51,102 nt of DNA from a virus, in the IMG/VR virus record IMGVR_UViG_3300017527_000265, positions 1 to 51,102 of that record; one strand, 5' to 3'. Shown here in pieces: positions 45,198 through 51,102 of the stretch. Every line of letters begins with the position of its first letter. Position 1 is the first letter of the stretch. A program made the position numbers and the translations under genes. Under the pieces are notes generated by a model. It made no database searches. It saw only the letters and a program-made list of their open reading frames with translations, and had not been told where the DNA came from.

Positions 45198-45380
45198 ATG
45201 AATGACAAATTAGCAGGAATTTTATGCGTAACTGTGATGTTTTTGTCAGTGATAGGCGCGTGGTGTTATTTGCAAAAACCGCTTGACCCCGCAATTAAGG
45301 AACTGGGTCAAATGATTATTTCAGGTATTATGGGAACGATGATAGGATTGAGATTAACCAATAAAAAGGAGGTAAAATGA
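45198..45380 (+). CDS. Small two-segment membrane protein (60 aa)
   Basis: AAGGGAGATTAAA is upstream. Two hydrophobic segments (LAGILCVTVMFLSVIGAW, MIISGIMGTMIGLRL) with a positively charged tail; the size and arrangement fit a class II holin-like protein, but this is guesswork without a neighbouring lysin. Confidence 0.5.
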   Translation: MNDKLAGILCVTVMFLSVIGAWCYLQKPLDPAIKELGQMIISGIMGTMIGLRLTNKKEVK

Positions 45381-45652
45381 GAATATTAATTATCTGTATC
45401 GTTTTAGCTTTTTGTATTCCGGCAATGGCCCAGGATCTTGAAACTTTAACTCAACAGCAAGCACAGATCACACGTGCAATGTTCCAGACATCCGGCCAGG
45501 TGCAGCTTAACAACTCGATCATAGTTGAGGCGGGCAGGCGAAGTGCAGCACTTCAGGATGAATTGGCAAGGCTTAACAATCAGTTAGGGGAGGTTCAAAA
45601 GGCAATTCGGAAGCTTACTGCGGTTACTACGGAAAAACCGAAGGTTGAATAA
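45377..45652 (+). CDS. Exported coiled-coil protein, spanin-like (91 aa)
   Basis: Overlaps the previous stop by 4 bases (ATGA), GGAGG upstream. Signal peptide (MRILIICIVLAFCIPAMA), then a single long coiled coil (LQDELARLNNQLGEVQKAIR). The combination of an exported coiled coil after a small membrane protein resembles lysis accessory genes. No lipobox. Confidence 0.5.
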   Translation: MRILIICIVLAFCIPAMAQDLETLTQQQAQITRAMFQTSGQVQLNNSIIVEAGRRSAALQDELARLNNQLGEVQKAIRKLTAVTTEKPKVE

Positions 45653-45674
45653 TGAACGTATATCTAAAATAAAA

Positions 45675-45698
45675 CTGCCCAGCCGTGAAGCTGGGCAG
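45675..45698. terminator. Bidirectional terminator hairpin
   Basis: CTGCCCAGC (45675-45683) and GCTGGGCAG (45690-45698) make a perfect 9-bp stem with a 6-base loop. T-rich sequence follows on the reverse side (TTTTATTTT) and a weaker TTTAATTTTT on the forward side. It ends the rightward operon and would also end the leftward one whose last gene starts at 45773. Confidence 0.8.
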
Positions 45699-45701
45699 GG
45701 T

Positions 45702-45773
45702 TTAATTTTTCTGGTCATTACGAGCGACCAGCCAGGTTAATATAAATAATACGATCCAGAATAGAATTATTTT
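45702..45773 (-). pseudogene. 3' fragment of a small membrane gene, cut by the insertion
   Basis: On the reverse strand a 23-codon open frame starts 3 bases from the element's left end and ends at TAA. It encodes a membrane helix (ILFWIVLFILTWLVARNDQ). It pairs with the 5' fragment at 48477-48506. See the finding on the reconstructed gene. Confidence 0.65.
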
Positions 45774-45775
45774 AC

Positions 45776-45798
45776 GGAATGTCCCACTTTAAGGTTGA
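45776..45798 (+). repeat. Left terminal inverted repeat
   Basis: Begins GGAATGTCCC and matches the complement of the right end over 23 bases with mismatches at positions 12 and 17. Confidence 0.75.
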
Positions 45799-45808
45799 CT
45801 AATTAATT

Positions 45809-46693
45809 ATGTGTACTAAATTTAAGCCATACTACAATCACAAAGGAATAACAATATATCATGGTAACTGTAAAGATATTTTACGTAGTATGGACCAAGA
45901 ATCGGTTGACCTCATTCTTACTTCTCCACCTTACGACAGTATCCGTGATTATACTGGATATGAATTTGATTTTTATAATATCGCTATTGAACTTAGGAAT
46001 TTGATCAAACCGGGTGGCTTGATAGTTTGGGTGGTATCAGACCAAACATTGAACGGTTCAGAAACAGGCACAAGTTTTGAACAGGCTATTTTTTTTAAAA
46101 AAATTGGGCTGAAACTACATGACACAATGATCTTTCAAAAAAATGCTTATGACCCAAATATTCACCATGCAAGGTATATGGGTGTTTTTGAATATATGTT
46201 TGTATTCTTAAAAGGTGAAAAGCCGAAAGCATTTAATCCTATTCTAAAGAAAAATTCTTGTTACGGTAACAAGTCTGGTGTTCATAAATCTATGCAAGCA
46301 AGCGGAAAACGATATGTTTATGACGTTGATAGAAAAATAGCTAAAGAATCAAAGAGGGGAAACATTTGGACTTATAATGTCGGCAATGCTACTGGAGATG
46401 ATAAATTGGCATTTAAACATCCTGCGCCATTTCCTGAAAATTTAGCGAGGGAACATATATTATCTTGGAGTAATGAAGGTGATGTTGTGCTTGACCCATT
46501 TTTGGGGAGCGGAACGGTATTGAAATCGGCCAAGCACACTAATCGGAGTGGCATCGGAATAGAGATAGAAGAAGAGTATTGTAAGATATCTATTAGACGG
46601 CTTTCTCAAGAAACTTTGCCCTTTGGTTCTTCCATATCCTCAACAAAATTAAACTCGGTCTGTTCAGGTAAATCAGGCCGGAATGCTCTTTGA
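45809..46693 (+). CDS. Beta-class DNA methyltransferase, TSPPY type (294 aa)
   Basis: Modifies an exocyclic amine of cytosine (or adenine) in DNA. LILTSPPYDSIRD holds the TSPPY motif IV, typical of N4-cytosine enzymes though also found in some N6-adenine ones. The SAM-binding DPFLGSGTV comes at the C-terminus, the beta-class order. The last about 25 residues (after RLSQETLPF) are an odd read-through that overlaps the P63C gene by 88 bases on the other strand. There is no clear ribosome site. No partner endonuclease is seen, so it is probably an orphan enzyme carried by the element. Confidence 0.8.
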   Translation: MCTKFKPYYNHKGITIYHGNCKDILRSMDQESVDLILTSPPYDSIRDYTGYEFDFYNIAIELRNLIKPGGLIVWVVSDQTLNGSETGTSFEQAIFFKKIGLKLHDTMIFQKNAYDPNIHHARYMGVFEYMFVFLKGEKPKAFNPILKKNSCYGNKSGVHKSMQASGKRYVYDVDRKIAKESKRGNIWTYNVGNATGDDKLAFKHPAPFPENLAREHILSWSNEGDVVLDPFLGSGTVLKSAKHTNRSGIGIEIEEEYCKISIRRLSQETLPFGSSISSTKLNSVCSGKSGRNAL

Positions 46694-47505
46694 AAAAGTC
46701 GCTCAAAGTTTCGCCAATTGGCGGCGGCTCTCATTAATGTAGTAACTGAAGCAATATGCCTTTCAAGATGTGGATTGCCAATATCTTCAGTCAAAAATTG
46801 GTGGTGTCGGTGCCTCCGGTATCCTGGCTTGAGCGTAGGGTTCTTTTTGCGGAGTTCAGTCAATACACCTTGTGGCAATTTTTGGTAAATAAGTTGATTG
46901 GTGAGCTTGCCGACATATTTGGGTTTTTTTACTGACAGTGGGCTATACTGCCAACCACGAAGGCGAAACAATTGCTTATAAAATTCATCAGGAAACCTTT
47001 TCGTCCAGGGCAATAGCTCTTTGGCAATATACGCTTCTAAAATGGTTTCAAGTTCTTTGCGGTCCCGGTCATACTGATATCCGGTGGCTTCGTCAACAAG
47101 GGCAATGATACCAACTTTGGCAAACGATCTGACAAGAGCCTCACAATATTTGGCGTATCGCTTTTCTTGATCGGTTTTCAAAGCATCGGCGTCACGGGCG
47201 TCGAGAACGGCTTGACATAAATCATGAAGTATTGTGGCTTCATAACCGGCAGTTGGGTTTTTCTTGCGAGAACCAACGCCAATAAATTCAATCGGTTTTC
47301 GGATGGCCAAATCTAAGTCATTGTTAATAAAGGGTTTTAGTGTTGGGTGTGTGACAATTCGGCTAACTCCTTGTCCACGGCCTTTCATGCCAATTGCTTT
47401 GGTCATTCCACGGCCTGAAATAACTCTTTTACCGTCTTTAAGATTGAAGCATGGCATTTCAATGTCCCCAATTTTGAGGACGCCTTGATGTGTGGCTTTG
47501 ATCAT
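46606..47505 (-). CDS. P63C-domain protein (299 aa)
   Basis: The middle KVGIIALVDEATGYQYDRD and ELLPWTKRFPDEFYKQLFRL match the P63C domain, known from phages and mobile elements, function unknown. The N-terminal part (KDGKRVISGRGMTKAIGMKG) resembles phage antirepressor-like proteins. It starts in an ATGA overlap with the transposase stop and has GGAGG upstream, so it is co-translated with the transposase. Confidence 0.7.
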   Translation of the reverse strand: MIKATHQGVLKIGDIEMPCFNLKDGKRVISGRGMTKAIGMKGRGQGVSRIVTHPTLKPFINNDLDLAIRKPIEFIGVGSRKKNPTAGYEATILHDLCQAVLDARDADALKTDQEKRYAKYCEALVRSFAKVGIIALVDEATGYQYDRDRKELETILEAYIAKELLPWTKRFPDEFYKQLFRLRGWQYSPLSVKKPKYVGKLTNQLIYQKLPQGVLTELRKKNPTLKPGYRRHRHHQFLTEDIGNPHLERHIASVTTLMRAAANWRNFERLFQRAFRPDLPEQTEFNFVEDMEEPKGKVS

Positions 47506-48374
47506 ATAGCACCTCCTACGGCTTTGAATAATGTTGCATCGAAAAGGTTTTCGGTTTTACGATTGTTCCAACGATATGAAAATTCATCAATATAGCGGTT
47601 TAAATAGAAGTGGCTTACTTTATGGTACTGGCCGACAATGCCACGTTTCAGCAAAGCCCAAAATGATTCAATTGTGTTCGTGTGCTTGTCACCGTCAACA
47701 TACCAAACTGTGTGATCAACAACTTGGTGGGGCATGAATTTCTTGATTCCGATATATCCCTTATACTCATCAGTCATTAAAACGGCATTGCCGATGTCAA
47801 CATTTTCACGAACCAAAGCATTGAGATTCTTTTTATTGACTTTTTTAAGGTGGAAAGATTGCGCTCTTACCTTGCCCTGGTCTCGCTCAACCATGCCGAC
47901 AACCGGAATTTTTTTTGTGCCACGGCCCCGCTTATGCGGTCCTGTACCCTTGCGAGGCTTGCCGCCGATATATGTTTCATCGGTTTCAACAATTCCGGTC
48001 AATAGGTTGCGCTGCCACCTTTCGCTCATGGCTTCACGGATCTTCATTGCCATGCGCCAAGCAGTATCTTTATTAACCATCAAATCACGGCCAAGCTGCC
48101 TTGCTGATAAACCCTTTTTGGCATTCAAGATGATAGCGATTGCAAGAAACCACTTTTGCAACGGTAAGTGGGTATGGTGGAAGATCGTTCTAACTGTGAC
48201 GCTGAAACTGGTTTTACATTTACGGCATTGGTATCGATGGGTGTTTGGGAGTGGTCTTGCGTCCCTGGCTTCACAGTATGGGCATTGTGGGAGTGTTCCC
48301 CATCTAACTTGCTCAAGATGTGCTATGCAATCGTCGTTAGTGGGGAACTTTGAGTAAATGGATACGATGTTCAT
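47502..48374 (-). CDS. IS1595-family (ISXO2-like) transposase (290 aa)
   Basis: ATG at 48374 follows CGGAGGACATT and gives the usual front MNIVSIYSKFPTNDDCIAHL; the longer TTG frame from 48401 is disfavoured. A zinc ribbon (CPYC 31-34, CRKC 50-53) precedes the RNase H-like core with D132 (ETDETYIGG), D202 (MTDEYKGY) and a third-acid region HTNTIESFWALLKRG (E236). It is full length and shows no frameshift, so may be active. A consensus promoter lies upstream at 48416-48443. Confidence 0.9.
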   Translation of the reverse strand: MNIVSIYSKFPTNDDCIAHLEQVRWGTLPQCPYCEARDARPLPNTHRYQCRKCKTSFSVTVRTIFHHTHLPLQKWFLAIAIILNAKKGLSARQLGRDLMVNKDTAWRMAMKIREAMSERWQRNLLTGIVETDETYIGGKPRKGTGPHKRGRGTKKIPVVGMVERDQGKVRAQSFHLKKVNKKNLNALVRENVDIGNAVLMTDEYKGYIGIKKFMPHQVVDHTVWYVDGDKHTNTIESFWALLKRGIVGQYHKVSHFYLNRYIDEFSYRWNNRKTENLFDATLFKAVGGAI

Positions 48375-48415
48375 AATGTCCTCCGTGGTTAAAGTTTTCA
48401 ACCTTTATATAGGAC

Positions 48416-48443
48416 ATTATAAACCTTAAAACTAATTTGTCAA
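48416..48443 (-). promoter_or_regulatory. Consensus promoter for transposase operon
   Basis: On the reverse strand TTGACA (48443-48438), 16 bases, then TATAAT (48421-48416). Both boxes are perfect. It is inside the element and drives the transposase and P63C gene. Confidence 0.85.
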
Positions 48444-48453
48444 GAACTTTCTT

Positions 48454-48476
48454 TCAACCGTAAAATGGGACATTCC
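48454..48476 (-). repeat. Right terminal inverted repeat
   Basis: Complement of the left repeat over 23 bases with two mismatches; ends CATTCC at 48476 on the forward strand. Confidence 0.75.
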
Positions 48477-48506
48477 GTTTTCTTTTTGTAGTTGTTTTTT
48501 ATTCAT
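48477..48506 (-). pseudogene. 5' fragment of interrupted small membrane gene
   Basis: ATG at 48506 after AAAGGGGTGATATT, ten codons (MNKKQLQKEN) up to the element's edge. Continuing into the element gives only a short tail to a TAG, so the gene is broken. Confidence 0.65.
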
Positions 48507-48510
48507 AATA

Positions 48511-48645
48511 TCACCCCTTTATAAGTTTAAAAGTAAACCCGCTAAGATAGAGATACCGCAAAACTCCGGTTATCTCCGCGATTTCCAGCCCGGATACATT
48601 CCATATACAATGTACCCGGCCTTGTTTTGATATTATAATTTGCAT
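48511..48645 (-). CDS. Small hypothetical protein (44 aa)
   Basis: ATG two bases after the stop of the 241-residue protein gene, and stop just before the interrupted gene, so it fits the operon. MQIIISKQGRVHCIWNVSG then a short helix. No family. Confidence 0.45.
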   Translation of the reverse strand: MQIIISKQGRVHCIWNVSGLEIAEITGVLRYLYLSGFTFKLIKG

Positions 48646-48647
48646 GG

Positions 48648-49373
48648 TTAATAGGCCCAAGCGCAGTTGAAAAAGTTGTTCATTTCAGATTTACGGGTTC
48701 TTTCAGCTTTCACGGCTGCAACGGTGTCTTTTTTGTATTCTTTGATAGCATAGTCGATATTGGATTTTGCCTCTGACACCATGTAATCAGTTTCACCATA
48801 ATAGCCCCAACATGAATCGTCACATTCAACCTGATTGCCGTTAATAGGTTCAACCGTGTATCCGTAAACTTGGCCAGTTAAAAAGTTGTCATAAGTCTCG
48901 ACTTCTCCCTGTAAATATGATATGACTTTAGCAAGATTGTTTTTTGTCAATCGGCCATATTCTTTCCTGGCATTGCTCTTTGACAAATAGATAAAACCGA
49001 TTTGGCCGCTATCCCAGGGACACGAAAAAGCAGAGGTCGACATGGTAATACCTGAGTGATCGTAAAGAAATAAAGGTAATACGATTGCAAGTTTTTCAAG
49101 TTTATCCCAGTATTTATTAATAAACTCTTGTTCGTCCATATTCTGATAATCAATATCCATTGTTTCTGTATAAGCGTCTAATCCGTGCCACAAAATTTCA
49201 AAAATGGCTTCAGCAGGGTTTCTGTATCCGTGCTTATCACCTAAGATATAATTAGGGTGAAAGCATACCATTGTTCCAAGTCCATCAAACATTTGTCTTG
49301 GATCTTGTGCATCTTCATCTTGGTGCAAATTGATATTAAATCCTCTGTATTCAATCGTTTTAAATGCTTCCAT
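48648..49373 (-). CDS. Conserved phage/plasmid protein of unknown function (241 aa)
   Basis: Upstream AAGGGAGGGATTTATT. VLPLFLYDHSGITMSTSAFS, CPWDSGQIGFIYLSKSNARK and CDDSCWGYYG are distinctive motifs that I associate with a family of mobile-element proteins of no known role. Mixed alpha/beta, no membrane segments. Shares an operon with a J-domain protein. Confidence 0.55.
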   Translation of the reverse strand: MEAFKTIEYRGFNINLHQDEDAQDPRQMFDGLGTMVCFHPNYILGDKHGYRNPAEAIFEILWHGLDAYTETMDIDYQNMDEQEFINKYWDKLEKLAIVLPLFLYDHSGITMSTSAFSCPWDSGQIGFIYLSKSNARKEYGRLTKNNLAKVISYLQGEVETYDNFLTGQVYGYTVEPINGNQVECDDSCWGYYGETDYMVSEAKSNIDYAIKEYKKDTVAAVKAERTRKSEMNNFFNCAWAY

Positions 49374-49391
49374 AATAAATCCCTCCCTTTG

Positions 49392-49547
49392 TTAGTGGTT
49401 TATACCAAGTGCGTGCCAGTTAGATTTGACAACATTAATGTTATGGGTTTTTTTCCAACATATTGAACAGATCCACTTTTTTAAATCATGGTCTAAAAAT
49501 AGCCTGTGCTCTTTACGATTGCATTTTTCGCATTTTTTAGGTTTCAT
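49392..49547 (-). CDS. Small zinc-ribbon protein (51 aa)
   Basis: AAAGGAATTAATAAA precedes the ATG. CEKC and CSIC pairs (KKWICSICWKKTH) form a zinc ribbon. Eighteen bases separate it from the next gene. No family. Confidence 0.55.
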   Translation of the reverse strand: MKPKKCEKCNRKEHRLFLDHDLKKWICSICWKKTHNINVVKSNWHALGINH

Positions 49548-49623
49548 TTTATTAATTCCTTTTAAGTGGTTAATGGTTACATCTGCTCTTGACTTCGGAT
49601 GTCAAGAGCAGGATAATCATTAA

Positions 49624-50112
49624 TCAATTTACGGCGGATAATGGTTCTTGTTCGAGATCCACAGAACCATAACGTGCGCGGATTTCGTTCATATCAAATA
49701 CACGCTTTGTTCTTTTACGATACGTTCCGTCGTTCCAATACCACATTTGTTTTTTACTGGCCCACTTCAAACCAAGTGTTTTTAGTTCCTTTTTATAGCG
49801 CCAAGTCTCACCTGATAACCATAACCAGGAACCGCAAACCTCTGTTTTGACATTAACAAAATGCTTAATATCATTAAAAACGGCTTGCATTTTATCAGTT
49901 AATGAAGTATCATCTGTTTGCTGGTCACAAGACCACTTGCCAAAATGTTCTTTCAAGAACTCATAGGCAATATTGACAACTTTCATTAATTCAAGTCCAT
50001 GCGGGTTGAGATCCGGATGATACTTTTTGCACGCTTGCCGGTATGCATTTTTTAAATCGTCCAGGGTCTCACCTGTGGGCCTGATAACATTTAATGCCTG
50101 TTCTCTTGTCAT
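49624..50112 (-). CDS. J-domain protein (162 aa)
   Basis: TAGGAGGTGTAAAT upstream. The J-domain has the HPD tripeptide (KKYHPDLNP, residues 32-34) that stimulates Hsp70 ATPase. After the linker, a second domain (GSWLWLSGETWRYKKELKTL, KKQMWYWNDG) may bind DNA or a partner; it recurs in mobile-element J-proteins by memory. Phage use of host Hsp70 is expected for replication or assembly. First gene of this operon. Confidence 0.75.
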   Translation of the reverse strand: MTREQALNVIRPTGETLDDLKNAYRQACKKYHPDLNPHGLELMKVVNIAYEFLKEHFGKWSCDQQTDDTSLTDKMQAVFNDIKHFVNVKTEVCGSWLWLSGETWRYKKELKTLGLKWASKKQMWYWNDGTYRKRTKRVFDMNEIRARYGSVDLEQEPLSAVN

Positions 50113-50289
50113 ATTTACACCTCCTAGTTTAATGGTTAATGATTAATCTTAACTATCTATAACAGCATAAGTTATGCCAACTTTAACAATATCAATAAAA
50201 TAGCCTAAAATATCATGTAACATACTTAAACCAATGAGTTTAAACGATTTTATAGTAACTATGACAGTTTGTAATGGTTTAAGAATATT

Positions 50290-50416
50290 TGCAAAATGCA
50301 ATGGAATATCAAGAAAACAGCCAAAACGTATGCAAAATGCAAATAAAATATGCATAATGCAAATCGAAAGTAAGAATATCCAATAAAATCAGCAAACGTA
50401 AAGTTGCAAATTGCAA
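50290..50416. repeat. Four iteron-like repeats TGCAAAATGCAA
   Basis: Copies at 50290-50301, 50331-50342, 50351-50362 (one mismatch) and 50405-50416 (one mismatch). Spacings are 41, 20 and 54 bases, near whole helical turns. Each is two TGCAA half-sites. AT-rich surroundings fit an origin or regulator site. The rest of 50113-50289 holds no feature I can name. Confidence 0.65.
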
Positions 50417-50473
50417 ATGTATGTAATACAGGTAACAATTCAGGTGATATGATATAACTTAAGGTTATTTATC

Positions 50474-50502
50474 TTGACAAATGATATGAAATTTGGTATG
50501 GA
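50474..50502 (+). promoter_or_regulatory. Forward promoter upstream of short unit
   Basis: TTGACA (50474-50479), 17 bases, TATGGA (50497-50502). The -35 box is perfect and the -10 is poor. Confidence 0.55.
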
Positions 50503-50530
50503 TAATAAATCAACTATAGCAGGATAGACT

Positions 50531-50605
50531 ATGATAACATCAACCAATCAAATTAATTTACACGGCGCTCCGCAACTTTCAGCGGTCTATCCAGCGCCAC
50601 TTTAG
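50531..50605 (+). CDS. Possible 24-residue leader peptide
   Basis: ATG after AGGATAGACT, ending in TAG before a terminator. Sequence MITSTNQINLHGAPQLSAVY resembles no family. It may be a peptide or only part of a small RNA. Confidence 0.3.
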   Translation: MITSTNQINLHGAPQLSAVYPAPL

Positions 50606-50611
50606 CAATAC

Positions 50612-50643
50612 AGGCCCGTCTATTAATTTAGTCGGGCCTTTTG
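50612..50643 (+). terminator. Intrinsic terminator of short unit
   Basis: AGGCCCG (50612-50618) pairs with CGGGCCT (50633-50639) around a 14-base AT loop and runs into TTTT. It ends a unit of roughly 130-140 bases starting near 50508. Confidence 0.75.
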
Positions 50644-50648
50644 CATTA

Positions 50649-50730
50649 GGTTGCAGCCGGATAGAGGCATGATCCGGCGACTAGCCAAACTGTGAACAAG
50701 ATAGAATCATCATTCTACCTGGCTGCATCC
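50649..50730. ncRNA. Strongly folded 82-base segment (possible structured RNA)
   Basis: An outer stem of 10 bases with one mismatch (GGTTGCAGCC with GGCTGCATCC) encloses a perfect 7-bp hairpin (GCCGGAT/ATCCGGC, 50656-50678), which shares three bases with the outer stem, and another hairpin (TAGAAT-CATC-ATTCTA, 50702-50717). It is the size of a tRNA but lacks a T arm. Confidence 0.45.
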
Positions 50731-50743
50731 TGTAAAGTTTACA
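50731..50743. promoter_or_regulatory. 13-base perfect palindrome TGTAAAGTTTACA
   Basis: Symmetrical about a central G and next to the folded segment; possible operator or recombination core. No consensus seen for a promoter in the 50 bases after it. Confidence 0.35.
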
Positions 50744-50800
50744 TAATCAACCGCCTAAGAGCCATTTTAAGCAATCTTTAATTAAATCAGATACCAGACT

Positions 50801-50893
50801 ATGCCTATCTTATCATACATTTCAGCCTTGTTACTCCCAGTCGCTGTAATCATTGCGGCATTAATTATTGCTAACTCTATTAAAGCAAGGTGA
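50801..50893 (+). CDS. Tiny membrane peptide (30 aa)
   Basis: LLLPVAVIIAALIIANS is one membrane segment; ends 4 bases before the terminase start. Weak ribosome signal. Length leaves doubt. Confidence 0.35.
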   Translation: MPILSYISALLLPVAVIIAALIIANSIKAR

Positions 50894-50897
50894 CTAT

Positions 50898-51102
50898 TTG
50901 AATGTACCAGCTAGAAACGAAAGAAACCGAGCCATTATCCAAGAGTATGCAGACGGTAAAACATACACCCAACTTGCCAAGAAATATAATCTTGCTACCT
51001 CAACCCTTGCACCTATCCTAACATCTGAACAGTCTAAAGCTATTCAACTGGCATCATACAACCGCAGAGTTGCCTTATTACCCAAAGCTATTGATAAGGA
51101 AA
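50898..51102 (+). CDS. terS: Probable small terminase subunit, 3'-truncated
   Basis: TTG start after AAGGTGA (spacing about 4). Frame runs off the window. Sequence ERNRAIIQEYADGKTYTQLA, KKYNLATSTL, then LPKAIDKE is a helix-turn-helix with a linker, as in small terminase DNA-recognition domains. An ATG at 50902 in another frame gives an unconvincing 39-residue peptide. Position opposite the large subunit at the other window end supports it. Confidence 0.55.
   Translation, partial: MNVPARNERNRAIIQEYADGKTYTQLAKKYNLATSTLAPILTSEQSKAIQLASYNRRVALLPKAIDKE

Larger units (their letters stand above)
45776..48476. mobile_element. IS1595-family element with two passenger genes (2701 bp)
   Basis: Bounded by inverted repeats of about 23 bases with two mismatches (45776-45798 and 48454-48476). 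It contains an ISXO2-type transposase and a P63C-domain gene in one operon on the reverse strand, and a DNA methyltransferase convergent with them. Exactly matching 8-bp target duplications are not seen; the flanks are A/T-rich. The ends fall in a reverse-strand gene whose two halves remain. Confidence 0.75.

Noticed and set aside
45768-48484. Perfect 8-bp target duplication around the IS1595 element
   Set aside because: The flanking octamers share only A/T runs (about 3-6 of 8 bases match, depending on the end assumed), so none is claimed.
50290-50416. CRISPR array from the TGCAA repeats
   Set aside because: Repeats are only 12 bases, irregularly spaced, and no cas genes occur.
50649-50730. 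tRNA gene
   Set aside because: The 7-bp end stem and length fit, but there is no T arm with a TTCNA loop before the 3' strand and no convincing anticodon arm.
50902-51021. 39-residue frame from ATG 50902
   Set aside because: It competes with the TTG frame whose translation has a helix-turn-helix pattern and a ribosome site; the ATG frame reads as low-quality sequence.

Overview
The window looks like nearly the whole genome of a tailed double-stranded DNA phage (or a prophage), read from inside the large terminase gene to inside a probable small terminase gene. The two ends belong next to each other, so the molecule is probably circularly permuted and was cut in the terminase operon. The head-tail set (portal, Mu gpT-like HK97-fold major capsid protein, adaptor, nozzle-like protein, ejection-type proteins, beta-helix tailspike, no sheath or tape measure) points to a short-tailed, P22-like podovirus. 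Sec signal peptides, a lipobox and AGGAG-type ribosome sites point to a Gram-negative bacterial host; the species cannot be told from sequence reading alone. I saw no integrase, endolysin, tRNA or CRISPR array.

Layout. (1) 1-12940: packaging and head genes, all forward and tightly overlapped, including a beta-helix protein, two tandem glycosyltransferase-like paralogues, a methyltransferase and a MAF-like protein. (2) 12930-25850: nozzle-like protein with LamG-type insertions, an ADP-ribosyltransferase-like protein, four putative ejection proteins and a pectin-lyase-fold tailspike. (3) 25862-36842: five consecutive genes whose products all start with Sec signal peptides: a 1650-residue fibre-like protein, a fibronectin-III-like protein, a LamG protein, a large beta-helix/GH123-like glycosidase and another beta-helix protein. 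This is the most unusual region. (4) 36839-37744: small genes, one with four membrane segments. (5) 37762-41940, reverse strand: early recombination operon with ERF annealing protein, YqaJ exonuclease, a DUF1367-like gene broken by a stop codon, an HNH protein and several tiny genes. (6) 42055-45652, forward: XRE repressor, DnaT-like replication protein, VRR-NUC nuclease, then a lipoprotein and small membrane or exported proteins. The two early operons diverge from a switch at 41941-42055 with consensus-like promoters and an operator palindrome. (7) 45776-48476: an IS1595-family element carrying a DNA methyltransferase and a P63C-domain gene. It interrupts a small membrane-protein gene whose two halves are still readable on either side. 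(8) 48511-50112, reverse: small genes, a conserved uncharacterised protein and a J-domain protein. (9) 50290-50750: non-coding control region with four 12-bp iteron-like repeats, a short promoter-terminator unit and a strongly folded segment. (10) 50801-51102: a tiny membrane peptide and the start of the probable small terminase.

How it works together (inference): the early left operon supplies Red-like recombination and the early right operon supplies replication initiation and a nuclease. The long forward run builds capsid and tail, and an ADP-ribosyltransferase in the ejection-gene position may enter the cell with the DNA. The signal-peptide cassette may put glycan-binding and glycan-cutting proteins on or outside the infected cell.
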